Part shown: positions 1 through 8,609 of the stretch, piece after piece | How positions within the stretch are numbered: position 1 is the stretch's first letter | Layout: the number at the start of each line of letters is the position of its first letter | DNA from: DASTFP01 sp963744345 | Lineage (GTDB): Bacteria; Verrucomicrobiota; Verrucomicrobiia; Chthoniobacterales; Terrimicrobiaceae | DNA: 64,000 nucleotides | Direction: 5' to 3' | Assembly: GCA_963744345.1 (NCBI GenBank) | Contig: CAVUTD010000006.1 | Coordinates: 1 to 64,000 of the forward strand | The notes under the pieces: model-generated | Told to the model about the DNA's origin: nothing | Seen by the model: the letters and a program-made list of their open reading frames with translations, nothing else | The model's database searches: none | Made by a program: the position numbers and the translations under genes

Positions 1-99
1 CTGCCGCAAAAGTGTGAAGAGAATTGACCAACAAGGACCGCCATTGGCAGCGATCGTCGCCCGCCCGCGCGGTGAGACAAACACGAAAACGAGAACGAC

Positions 100-870
100 A
101 TGACAACAAATCAAAGCGGAAACTTTACAGGGAAAGTGGCTTTTGTCACCGGAGCAGCGAGCGGCATCGGCCGCGCGACGGCGTTGGCATTCGCGCGCGA
201 GGGCGCAAACGTGGTGGTCGCCGATGTTTCGGAAGCAGGCAACCAGGAGACCTCCCGCAAGATAGAGGAACTCGGAGGGCGCTCGCTCGCGATCAGGTGC
301 GACGTGTCGCGCGCCGAGGACGTGAAAGCCGCGCTGGACAAGACGCTCGAAACCTTCGGGCGGCTGGATGCCGCCTTCAACAACGCCGGTGTTGAACAAG
401 CGACAACGGCGACCGCCGATATCACCGAGGAGGAGTGGGACCGGGTCGTCGCCATCAACCTCCGCGGCGTGTTCCTGTGCATGAAGTACGAGATTCCGCT
501 GATGCTCAAGCATGGAGGTGGCGCGATCGTCAACACGTCCTCGGGCGCCGGGGTCAAGGGCTTCGCCGGCGGAGCCTCCTACGGCGCCTCAAAATTCGGC
601 GTCATCGGCGCCACCAAGTGCGCGGCCCTCGACTACGCCACGTCCAACATCCGCATCAACGCCATCTGCCCCGGCATCATCGACACCCACATGATCGAGC
701 GGGTCTTCGGTGACACCCCTGAGGGGCACCAAGCGGTGCTCGCCCAGGAGCCGATAGGAAGGATGGGCCAGCCCGAGGAGATCGCCGCAGCCGTCCTTTG
801 GCTGTGCTCCGATGCCGCCTCCTTCGTTGTCGGCCAGGCCATGGTCGTTGACGGCGGCCAAACGGTGTAG
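100..870 (+). CDS. SDR family NAD(P)-dependent oxidoreductase
   Basis: A 256-aa classical short-chain dehydrogenase, a normal length for the family. It has the Rossmann glycine motif TGAASGIG at residues 17-24, the NNAG motif at 94-97, the catalytic Ser near 148, the YxxxK pair Y161/K165 and a PG motif at 191-192. It should be a cytosolic NAD(P)-dependent alcohol/ketone oxidoreductase; the substrate cannot be told from sequence. Similar proteins are often named glucose 1-dehydrogenase or 3-oxoacyl-ACP reductase-like. The ATG follows a GAGAACGAC stretch that may act as a weak ribosome site. It is the only complete oxidoreductase in a cluster that otherwise holds only fragments of SDR and zinc alcohol dehydrogenase genes downstream. 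Confidence 0.93.
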   Translation: MTTNQSGNFTGKVAFVTGAASGIGRATALAFAREGANVVVADVSEAGNQETSRKIEELGGRSLAIRCDVSRAEDVKAALDKTLETFGRLDAAFNNAGVEQATTATADITEEEWDRVVAINLRGVFLCMKYEIPLMLKHGGGAIVNTSSGAGVKGFAGGASYGASKFGVIGATKCAALDYATSNIRINAICPGIIDTHMIERVFGDTPEGHQAVLAQEPIGRMGQPEEIAAAVLWLCSDAASFVVGQAMVVDGGQTV

Positions 871-1028
871 TGATGTCGCCAACTGCGGCAACATCGCGGC
901 TGCGCAAACGTTCTTGCGCAAGATCGCGACAAGTGCCGCACGATCCCGCGAGCAGTCACTTCGTCGATGGCGGATGGTCTCGGCGAACTTCAATTGCTCA
1001 ACCTCGCAAGAAACAATCAAGAAATCAT

Positions 1029-1166
1029 ATGGCCCACAAAGTTAGCATTATCAACGGTGCCACTCCCGGGATCGGACAGATCGCACAGGGCCGACGGGCT
1101 GAGGGTAATTACTTTGCCGCTATCGATCGTAAGTCGGGGCCCAAAGCCGCCGCGGCTCTCAGATAA
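1029..1166 (+). pseudogene. remnant of a second SDR gene (N-terminus)
   Basis: The reading frame begins MAHKVSIINGATPGIGQ, which resembles the first strand and glycine-rich loop of an SDR protein (NGATPGIG for TGxxxGIG). The resemblance ends after about 20 residues and the frame stops at 45 codons. No NNAG or YxxxK motif follows. I read it as the eroded start of a second short-chain dehydrogenase. The match is short, so chance similarity is not excluded. Confidence 0.35.
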
Positions 1167-1299
1167 CCTCCAGCCGATAGCGCCGGAACTGGCGCACAGG
1201 GGACAGGTCGAGATGGCGGCGCTGCTGCCGAGCATCGCAGTCGTTTTCACAGTCGCCGGCCCCGTGGTTTACGAAACGAAGACGCCGTCAGTTCGCGTA

Positions 1300-1419
1300 A
1301 GCGGCGAGAAGAACGATTCCGGCCGGGTCTTCGACCGCACGATAAGCCTCGACCAGGTCCCTGACGGCTACCAGGCGATGAACGAGCGGGAAGCGATCAA
1401 GATCATGGTCAAGCCATGA
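1300..1419 (+). pseudogene. remnant of zinc-dependent alcohol dehydrogenase (C-terminus)
   Basis: The last about 39 codons read like the C-terminal tail of a zinc-dependent (medium-chain) alcohol dehydrogenase, with the run GRVFDRTISLDQVPDGYQAM followed by a KxMVKP ending and a stop codon. No catalytic zinc-binding or Rossmann region is present upstream in any frame, so this is a truncated fragment. A matching N-terminal fragment of the same family lies about 0.7 kb further downstream at 2112-2201. The two are in an order that a single intact gene cannot have. Confidence 0.6.
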
Positions 1420-1595
1420 CGCGCAGAAAGAAACGAGTCTTGTGATCGGACACGATTGGAAGAAGTCCCCTGATAGACTCAACAACGGTGTGAAGAATCC
1501 GGCCCCTGCTTTGGTGCATCTAAGTTCGCGGAATAGCCTCAGGATTCTGCCGGTATTGCCAACCTGTGTCGGCTCGACACGGGCAGCTACAAGCC

Positions 1596-2051
1596 ATGAA
1601 ACATGAACTTATCATCATTTGCGCCGTATGGTCCCTTTTAGCCGGTTTGGCATCTTCTATTAAAGGCGCCCCTATGGTTCCCGATAACCCTAATTCAACG
1701 AGCAATCAAATGACAATTACGATTGGTTCCAGTACTTTCCGCGCAAGACTCTATGACAATGCCACAGCAACCGCATTCAAAGGCATGTTGCCGATGACCA
1801 TCAATATGAGTGAGTTGAACGGAAACGAGAAATATTTCGATTTACCAATCAACCTGCCGACAAACGCATCCAATCCCGGAACAATCCAAGGCGGCGATTT
1901 AATGATTTATGGTTCTAATACCCTGGTGCTTTTCTATAAGACATTCTCTACATCCTACGGCTATACAAGGCTTGGACGTATCAACGATACTAAGGGGCTT
2001 GCTGCCGCAGTTGGTTCCGGAAGTGTAACGGTTACTTATGAATTGGAGTAA
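1596..2051 (+). CDS. secreted cyclophilin-like fold protein
   Basis: A 151-aa protein. It starts with a hydrophobic signal sequence (about residues 4-22, ending near SSIKGAP) and continues into a compact domain with ITIGSSTFRARLYDNATATA, LPMTINMSELNGNEKYFDLP and a GDLMIYGSNTLVLFYKTF segment. These are hallmarks of the small bacterial cyclophilin-like beta-barrel family (PF18050-type). Members are usually stand-alone, lack proven isomerase activity and often lie beside SDR and alcohol dehydrogenase genes, as here. The ATG at 1596 is preferred over an upstream in-frame start at 1566 because it places the signal peptide at the N-terminus. The gene has lower GC than its neighbours, which may indicate transfer. 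Confidence 0.8.
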   Translation: MKHELIIICAVWSLLAGLASSIKGAPMVPDNPNSTSNQMTITIGSSTFRARLYDNATATAFKGMLPMTINMSELNGNEKYFDLPINLPTNASNPGTIQGGDLMIYGSNTLVLFYKTFSTSYGYTRLGRINDTKGLAAAVGSGSVTVTYELE

Positions 2052-2111
2052 AGTTGCCAGCAAGGAAACGCGGTACAGATACGTGATAGGAAAAGCCAAT
2101 CAACGGAAGCG

Positions 2112-2201
2112 ATGACCATGAGAGGAGCAGCTCTCTACGGTCCGCGCGATGTTCGCTTCGGTCATTTGCTTGAAGCGCGCCGTAATAATCAGTTATCTTG
2201 A
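2112..2201 (+). pseudogene. remnant of zinc-dependent alcohol dehydrogenase (N-terminus)
   Basis: A 29-codon reading frame starts MTMRGAALYGPRDVRF, the typical opening of zinc-dependent alcohol dehydrogenases (MRAxxLYGPRDVRxE). After residue 16 the similarity is lost and a TGA follows. The catalytic Cys/His region is missing, so this is a scar. No gene is recognised from here to 2420; a 94-codon frame at 2149-2433 has no family signal. Confidence 0.55.
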
Positions 2202-2420
2202 GAAATCACGGACTGTGGAGGCGGAGGACAACTTGCTATCCGTATTGATGTGGCCGCGAAACAGCGTTGTCACTGCTCTAGCGCACGCGCGCTCGATTCG
2301 ACTGAAATTCAGCGTGAGAAGTCAAGTTGTCGACCGTGCGGTAGATCTTTTATGTGTGCGGAGTGGCGGCTTTTACAGAGAGCAAGCTGAGAAAGAACTC
2401 CATCCACTATCCCGGCGCCC

Positions 2421-3845
2421 TCAAAATGCGTAGGAGACCTTCTCAAATCGCGTGCCCTGCAAAAGGACAACGATTCTAAAGAGCAGTAAGACGCAGATCG
2501 CGAGGTGAGTTATCAAGTAGAGCACGTTGGCGGATCGAGAATCTGCTGCCGACCGTAGTTGCTCCCCCCCTTGCGCGAGCATCCAAAGCAGCGGCAGGTA
2601 CAGAATCATGATGAATCGATGGCCGGGCCCCGTCGGCAGGTACCATCCGGTGGCCAGGACGTAAACCACAAATGTCGCCAACCCAAGCAAGAGGGGCAAA
2701 GAAACTGGCCCAACCATTTCCAGGCGCCTTCGCGCCATCGCGAACGCGCCCAGACTCAGGCCGAGCACACCAAGTCCTACCAAATAGAATCCTCGATGCG
2801 GAAGGACGATGCGTCTCGGCTTGCCTCTCTTTTCGACGGTAAGCCGCCACTTGCCTTCGGGATGGAAAAGTTGACCCAATCGCATGGCGGCTCCATTTCT
2901 CAAGCGCTCTAAAGCGTCCCCTACGTCATGGCGATGGAAGTAACCGGCCATCGTCGGTTGTTCTTCAATGGGAAGCTCTGCCAGACGGACTTTCCTGCAG
3001 TCGGCGTACTTTCTCACGCAGGTCTCCCAATCATCGGCCCAGAACCAAAAACTTGGCAGGCTGTAAAAGGCGCTACCCCACGCCTTATGTGCATGAAGGA
3101 GGCGAGGAGAGATGAGGGCGAAGTATATCGCCGCGCAGAGCGCGAGTCCCACACCAAATCGGCGGGCGCTCCAACCAGGAGCCCGCAGGTGCCATGGGAG
3201 GCGGCTTGGGTTCCTGACGTTTAAGATCCACCGACCGAGACTGAAGAAAACAAATAAGGCCAGAAACGGAGTCGTAGAGGATTTGGCCAGCCAGGCAAAC
3301 GCGGTAAGAATACCCAGAAGCAGATAAAGGGATATCGGATTTTCGTTCAGCAACCGCATGGCGCACGCGCACACAAAAAGGAAGATCAAAAGAAAAATCC
3401 CCTCAGCTCCAAAGAAGGTCGAGATCGGCAAGAGCGCACCAAGGGATCCCAGCGCTGTGCAACTGAAGGCTGCTAACGGACCCAGCCGAAGCGCAAAGAA
3501 CAACCCCAAGATTGCGGTCCCGCAAACCGCGAAGACGACATTGAGTTTCTTTCCGGTCTCGAAGAACTCAGGATTGTTTGGATCGAGAAATGTTGCGGCT
3601 AGCCAGGGGAAGAGCGGATTTCGTGTGCCATCGGAGTACCAAGGGTACCAAGAAGATTCCATCTGTTTTGACATGGCGATATAGGCGCCTTGATCGAAGG
3701 GCTCCACTTCGTGGTTGGTCTGATCTGTGATCCGCAGCCCGATGACTCCGACCGATACGCAAAGGAGGAGGATGGCTGCAGCGTAAGCGATAACAGATGC
3801 TGGTCGCCAGGGTCCGAGCAGGAGTTGTGCGAGCCGGCTAATCAA
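2421..3845 (-). CDS. polytopic membrane protein, GT-C glycosyltransferase-like
   Basis: A 474-aa protein with about ten hydrophobic segments. The first membrane span (residues 18-38) is followed by an acidic periplasmic-type loop with EVEPFDQGAYIAMSKQM and DGTRNPLFPWLAATF. An Asp-containing first loop followed by an NPxFPWLA-like motif is characteristic of GT-C transferases (ArnT/PMT-like, polyprenyl-phosphate-sugar donors). The donor and acceptor are unknown. Its start overlaps the stop of the upstream membrane gene by 4 nt (ATGA), so the two are probably translationally coupled and may form a glycan-assembly unit. Confidence 0.65.
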   Translation of the reverse strand: MISRLAQLLLGPWRPASVIAYAAAILLLCVSVGVIGLRITDQTNHEVEPFDQGAYIAMSKQMESSWYPWYSDGTRNPLFPWLAATFLDPNNPEFFETGKKLNVVFAVCGTAILGLFFALRLGPLAAFSCTALGSLGALLPISTFFGAEGIFLLIFLFVCACAMRLLNENPISLYLLLGILTAFAWLAKSSTTPFLALFVFFSLGRWILNVRNPSRLPWHLRAPGWSARRFGVGLALCAAIYFALISPRLLHAHKAWGSAFYSLPSFWFWADDWETCVRKYADCRKVRLAELPIEEQPTMAGYFHRHDVGDALERLRNGAAMRLGQLFHPEGKWRLTVEKRGKPRRIVLPHRGFYLVGLGVLGLSLGAFAMARRRLEMVGPVSLPLLLGLATFVVYVLATGWYLPTGPGHRFIMILYLPLLWMLAQGGEQLRSAADSRSANVLYLITHLAICVLLLFRIVVLLQGTRFEKVSYAF

Positions 3846-5509
3846 GGACGGGACTTCTCAACGCGGTGTCTGCGGTAGATCATCTTCGCCGCGTAAGCGA
3901 ATGTGGTAAGCGCGAAGACAAAAAGGGCGCACAGAGCGAACAAAAGCAAGGGACCGTAGCTTCCGCGGTAGCGGGAATTGTCGAGAGCATGGATCAGGGC
4001 GATGGTTAGCGCGTTCCCCGCGGGAGCCAGGAAGAATAACAGAGCGACCAAACCCGCCAACCGAAACGACGCCAGGGATCTGAAGACCAGGCAGGCAGCC
4101 AAAGAAAGCATGAAGGAAACTTCGATGAAAAAAGCGGCCGCGGCCGCGACTCTCAGGAGAGTGGCGAAGGGGCGGACAACCTCGAGAACATCGGACTGGC
4201 CGGAGCGCACTTCGACCCGCTCGCGATATCGTTTGTAAAGATCCCTGGTCGGTTGGCTTATAGTCTCGTCCAATGATGGGGGCACCGTTGTGAGCACATA
4301 TTCGTAGAGCTTCCCCATGTGAATACGCTTGCGAAAGAATGTGGCATCATCGGGGAAAAAGAAGTAGCCGAGCTGAGTGAAGAGCTTTCTGGCATAGTCG
4401 AGAGGCCGGTTCCAGATCGCAGACAGAAAACTGGTGCGACAGAAGTTTGCGATTTCCTTGCGCGACATCGCGCAGCTGTTTTCAAGGAAGGGAAACAGAG
4501 GGGAACGATACATCAAGTAATCAGGGTCAAATCCTAGCCTTGGGTAATATCTCGCTAATGTCCTAGCGGTCTGCATTTCCTGATCAAAAAGAGGCAGGAA
4601 TTTCTCGAGAAACTGGCGCCGCTCTTCCTGGATCGGCTGGCCTGCGAGCTCGCTCTTCATGTTTTCATGGATCACATCCGCGTGGATGGTAAACAACGTC
4701 ATCGGCAGGACCAGTCTTGTGTCCGTCGCAGGAAAAAAGAAGACCTTCTCCGGCAGCAGCAGAGTAGTCACGACCAAGAGAAGACCTAAACCAGGCGCGA
4801 GGAGACGAAGCGACAAAGGAACTGTCGTGTTTCCAAAGACGCCAAGGAACACTGGTAATGTCGTTGCAAGGAGCGCAAGCAGCCAGTTGGGCTTGAGCAC
4901 AAAGAGCGCATACGCGAACAGGATCGCGAGAGCGCCAAAGATGGCGCAAGCCATCGGCCGCGGCTCACGCCAGCGAAATCTGCAATAGTTGGTGATGCAG
5001 TAAAGCTGAAGGAAAGCAACGAAGGCCATGATTCCCTCCGGGCGTATCGAAAGCTCCAGCGCGAGCGCGATGGGGCTGAAGAGATACGCGGAGACGACGA
5101 AAAGGCCAAGGAGTGCGGCCGCGGTTTGGAAGAAGAGACTTCTTGGGAAGAGGCTCGTCCAGCTTCTCCATGTAAGCCAGATCAGCACTCCAGCGAGGAG
5201 GCCAAGAGTTTGTTGAACGGCGATGTAACCGGAGAAGGAACCGGTAATTCGCAGACACGCCGCGATAAACGCGCCGTACAGCCATTCTCGCTCAAACTGT
5301 TCATGGAAACCCGGACCCCCCAACCAATTCAATGCCGGGTTCAGCCATCCCCAGCTGTCCCACTCGGCAACCCCAATCGCCGGAATTTGAAATCTCGCGT
5401 TTGCTGCCCAGACGGTCAGAATCCCCATCCCAACCCAACCCAGGAATTCTGGAAGCTTTGAGAGCCCCTCCCTCGAGACGAGGCGAAGCCAGGATCGAGG
5501 AGTGATCAA
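3842..5509 (-). CDS. polytopic membrane protein of unknown function, possible GT-C type
   Basis: A 555-aa protein with many membrane spans (for example residues 23-40, 100-125, 130-160, 210-260 and the last 120 residues). The loop after span 1 carries VAEWDSWGWLNPALNW, an Asp/Trp-rich first loop resembling those of GT-C enzymes, but no definite family signature is visible. The start is a TTG at 5509, 9 nt before the end of the upstream peptidoglycan-binding gene; an internal start is possible. It is coupled by an ATGA overlap to the next membrane gene, so the pair probably acts in the same envelope glycan process. Confidence 0.6.
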   Translation of the reverse strand: MITPRSWLRLVSREGLSKLPEFLGWVGMGILTVWAANARFQIPAIGVAEWDSWGWLNPALNWLGGPGFHEQFEREWLYGAFIAACLRITGSFSGYIAVQQTLGLLAGVLIWLTWRSWTSLFPRSLFFQTAAALLGLFVVSAYLFSPIALALELSIRPEGIMAFVAFLQLYCITNYCRFRWREPRPMACAIFGALAILFAYALFVLKPNWLLALLATTLPVFLGVFGNTTVPLSLRLLAPGLGLLLVVTTLLLPEKVFFFPATDTRLVLPMTLFTIHADVIHENMKSELAGQPIQEERRQFLEKFLPLFDQEMQTARTLARYYPRLGFDPDYLMYRSPLFPFLENSCAMSRKEIANFCRTSFLSAIWNRPLDYARKLFTQLGYFFFPDDATFFRKRIHMGKLYEYVLTTVPPSLDETISQPTRDLYKRYRERVEVRSGQSDVLEVVRPFATLLRVAAAAAFFIEVSFMLSLAACLVFRSLASFRLAGLVALLFFLAPAGNALTIALIHALDNSRYRGSYGPLLLFALCALFVFALTTFAYAAKMIYRRHRVEKSRP

Positions 5510-5518
5510 GGGGAGCCT

Positions 5519-6055
5519 TTAGTTCGGCATCAAGGAGAGGCCCTTGAGCGTATTTTCGTCGAAACGGCCCGTCCGGCGAAACCCGGCGCTCGCTTGCCAA
5601 GCCTTGAGAGAAGATGACAGGGACGGAGTCGGTCGACCGTCAACGGGCCCATGGAAGTAGCCAAGCAGTCGCAGGTTTTTCTTTGCTTGGTGAATCACAG
5701 CGATTTGCACCTCCGGGTCCAGTGAAATAAAGGGCCCGCCTTTGAAAAGATCAGCGAGAGCAACGTATTCCGGCACCCGTGTCGCGGCTCTCACAGGAGC
5801 GCGCGTTCGAGGAGCGGCGATGCCGAGGCGCCGGAGGGTTTGCGTGTTCAGCATGCCGGTCACCCTCAGCCTCTGGGCAATCTGATAGCGCCGTATGGCG
5901 GCCGCCGTTTGGCTACCCAATTCGCCGTCAACGACACCGTTGTAAAGTCCGAGCTGTTTGAGCTTCCCCTGAACACGCAAAACTACGTCATCGGCCCGCG
6001 CATTGCAGATCGCAACAGTGGCAAGGCAAAGCAAAATGCGCACGAGCATCTTCAT
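5519..6055 (-). CDS. secreted protein with two peptidoglycan-binding (PG_binding_1) repeats
   Basis: A 178-aa protein with an N-terminal signal peptide (MKMLVRILLCLATVAICNARA). Residues about 24-78 form a first PG_binding_1 repeat (VQGKLKQLGLYNGVVDGELG, then TAAAIRRYQ and TGMLNTQTLRRLG). Residues about 122-176 form a second, more diverged one (KNLRLLGYFHGPVDG, LKAWQ, TGRFDENTLKGL). No catalytic domain is attached, so it probably only anchors to peptidoglycan in the periplasm. It lies between a membrane-protein pair and an RND-type exporter on the same strand. Confidence 0.82.
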   Translation of the reverse strand: MKMLVRILLCLATVAICNARADDVVLRVQGKLKQLGLYNGVVDGELGSQTAAAIRRYQIAQRLRVTGMLNTQTLRRLGIAAPRTRAPVRAATRVPEYVALADLFKGGPFISLDPEVQIAVIHQAKKNLRLLGYFHGPVDGRPTPSLSSSLKAWQASAGFRRTGRFDENTLKGLSLMPN

Positions 6056-6117
6056 GTCGGGTATCTAACCGGGGCTTCATTCTGGCGCAAGCCGGCGAAA
6101 CCCTCTCGAGAAGGCTT

Positions 6118-8565
6118 CTATCCTTTTCGATAAGCGAGCGTTGCAGGCGTTACGATCAGCAGCGATGCCAAGAGGCACCACACGACACCGGTGGCGCAAA
6201 TCGTGCCCAGACCGGAGAGCGCCGGATTCTGTGCGAGCATAAGCGAACCGAAACCCGTAGCAGTTGTTAGGCCGCTCAGGATAATAGGCTTGAGGACGGC
6301 GGAAACATTGTCCGGAAGACTTCCTTCTTGCTTCGCCGCCAGAATAATATGGGTGCCGTAATCTACGCCGACGCCGAGCATCAGGGGAAAAGCCAGGACG
6401 TTTAGCAGATTCATGGAAACCTGCATGAGTTTGAGCGTGGCAACGGTCCCCGCCGCTGCGGCCAGAAGTGCGATCGTGTGAACCAACCAAAGCCGCGCGT
6501 CTCGATACAGAACGCCGAGAATCAGGAGAATGACCAAGGAGACCGCTCCCCCGAAAACAACAAGTTCTCGGGACGCCCAAGCACTTAGAGTGGCCAATGC
6601 TTGGCTCCAGCCTGTGACGAGCGCCTCGGGCAGAGACCTCGTGACGAGTTCGGTGATTTGTTCCCGCTGGTCCCTGGTAATTTGCGCTGGAGTTCTTGCG
6701 TAGGCGATAACCGCTCCTGTGTCAGGCGAGATCAAGCGGTCGAACAAGAACCACCAGGGAGAGGCGGTCGACAAGAATGTTCTCCAAGTGCTCTCGCCGG
6801 GAGCTTCCTGTGGCAGGCTCTCAAGCACTTTAATGGTGTCGCTCAGGGAGGAAGGATTAAGACCTGCAACTTGCTGCGCTTCTTCCAGCGCGTGCCGCGA
6901 GGCCGCTAGGTCGCGATTGGCGGCGGTTTTGCGGTTGGCTTGCATGCGAGAAGGATCAAGAACGAGAGACGATGGGGAGGAGCTTGTCTCAATGAGCTTT
7001 TTCTCCTTCAACTGCGCGAGGATCTCATCCAGTGTGGCAAGTTGACGAGGATCGGGGTGTGGCAAAACGATCATGACCGGTTCGAACGTCGCTGGAAATT
7101 TCTTCATCATCAGTTCCAGCGCCTTGGCTGCGGGAATATTTCGCGGTTCCAGAGACGCCGGGGAGATGTCAAAGCGGAGACTCCGCCAGGGGATGATGCT
7201 CAAAATCGCTGCCGTTAGAAACAGCGCGGTCGCGGCGGTCAGCACACTGCTTGGAGATCGGAGGCATTGCCGAACAAAGGGGCGGGCAGCACCAACCGAC
7301 GCCGCTGCAGAAGGCGAATTCCCAACAAAAAGGAAGAGAAAAATCGGCATGAGAACGGCGCACAACAGCAAGCCCACAGCAACCAAAACACCCAGTTGAG
7401 CAAATCCAGTCGAGCCGCTAAACCAAAGCGCAAGGAAGCCAGTTCCCGTCGTAAATGCGACCGACAAAATCCCCGGCTGGCAGTGGCGAATCGAATCCGC
7501 AATCGCCGCTTCCCGGTTCACCCCTGCGTTACGCGATTGGAAGAATCGTTGGTAAAGAAGCAGACTGAAATCGTCCCCGAGGCCGAAAAGGATCGAGCAA
7601 AAACTAATCGCAATAATATTTAGCTTCGCAAAAAACAACTGACCAAACGCCAGCGTCGTTACAGCGGTGAGAACGAGCAACAATGCAATGGCCAACAAGG
7701 GAAGCAGGCGTCGAAAGCCGACCCAAAATAGAGCGGTCACGCAGAAAAGCGAGACGAGGGAGGTGGTGGCGATATCGCGTTGCATGCTCTGCTCAATCTC
7801 TTCGACATAGGCGGAGCGGCCCGTTACTGCGATCTCAGGACCGTCCTGGCCAAGAGCCTGCTTGCTCTCGGCAACAAAACTGCGAACTTTCCTCATCATT
7901 GTTCGGCAAGCTTCGGCAGAGAGATCGGGCTGATTTGTGATTACCGGAATGATGATTACCGTGCCATCGGTTGAAGTCAGGTTGAAGGTCTCGGAAATGG
8001 AGACGGTGTCCCAAACGGGCTTTGCTGCCCGGGCGGCCAGTCCAAGAGGATCACTCTCCAGTTCGAAGCGAGCTCGCGGAGAACCAGCGGCGGTCTGCGC
8101 TGCCAGGCGGGCAATCCGAGCGGTAATCGCCGCGGGCGTCAAGTCCTGCATCGCTGCGGCAAATTGCTCCGGCGGCAAATTCAACAAGAGTGCAACAAGA
8201 ATTTCGTGAAGTGTCTTGCGACCGCCAGCGGTCTCCAATGGCGGCGCCTCAAGAATCCGTTCCACCCACGGCTGTTTTCGCAGAAGCCCCAGGAATGCCT
8301 CTCTTTGTAAGTCAGGATCCGCCGGCCGCTCCTTCCAAGTTAGCAGAAAAGCGAGCTCGCGGGCCGGCGTGAATTCGCTGTTGAAGATTTTCAACCCGCG
8401 GACGGCCATGTCGTCCGCCGGCAATAAATTGAGGATATCGGAATCGAAACCGGTCTGCGAAGAGATGATTTTAAGGGACGCGGCGGCGAGGAGCAGCCCG
8501 GCCAAGGCAATAAGCAAGGGTCTTCGAACAACCCAGCGAGCAAGAACCGAAGCAATACGACGCAT
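6118..8565 (-). CDS. MMPL/RND family transporter, HpnN-like
   Basis: An 815-aa protein with the RND layout: one N-terminal span (residues 15-35), a large periplasmic loop starting FDSDILNLLPADD, a block of five or six spans with LFGLGDDFSLLLYQRF, a second periplasmic loop, and a second span block with MLGVGVDYGTHIIL near residue 730. The paired GxGxD(F/Y) motifs in span 4 of each half mark the MMPL/HpnN branch. HpnN exports hopanoids to the outer membrane in some bacteria, so lipid export is likely, but no hopanoid genes are visible nearby. The ATG at 8565 opens directly into a basic N-terminus. Confidence 0.85.
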   Translation of the reverse strand: MRRIASVLARWVVRRPLLIALAGLLLAAASLKIISSQTGFDSDILNLLPADDMAVRGLKIFNSEFTPARELAFLLTWKERPADPDLQREAFLGLLRKQPWVERILEAPPLETAGGRKTLHEILVALLLNLPPEQFAAAMQDLTPAAITARIARLAAQTAAGSPRARFELESDPLGLAARAAKPVWDTVSISETFNLTSTDGTVIIIPVITNQPDLSAEACRTMMRKVRSFVAESKQALGQDGPEIAVTGRSAYVEEIEQSMQRDIATTSLVSLFCVTALFWVGFRRLLPLLAIALLLVLTAVTTLAFGQLFFAKLNIIAISFCSILFGLGDDFSLLLYQRFFQSRNAGVNREAAIADSIRHCQPGILSVAFTTGTGFLALWFSGSTGFAQLGVLVAVGLLLCAVLMPIFLFLFVGNSPSAAASVGAARPFVRQCLRSPSSVLTAATALFLTAAILSIIPWRSLRFDISPASLEPRNIPAAKALELMMKKFPATFEPVMIVLPHPDPRQLATLDEILAQLKEKKLIETSSSPSSLVLDPSRMQANRKTAANRDLAASRHALEEAQQVAGLNPSSLSDTIKVLESLPQEAPGESTWRTFLSTASPWWFLFDRLISPDTGAVIAYARTPAQITRDQREQITELVTRSLPEALVTGWSQALATLSAWASRELVVFGGAVSLVILLILGVLYRDARLWLVHTIALLAAAAGTVATLKLMQVSMNLLNVLAFPLMLGVGVDYGTHIILAAKQEGSLPDNVSAVLKPIILSGLTTATGFGSLMLAQNPALSGLGTICATGVVWCLLASLLIVTPATLAYRKG

Positions 8566-8609
8566 GGAATGACCGACTGCCTGAAGGGTTCTCCAGCCGG
8601 CCAGCTCTC

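Noticed and set aside
2149..2433. 94-codon frame in the gap before the GT-C gene
   Set aside because: No domain, no ribosome site, unlike any family I know.
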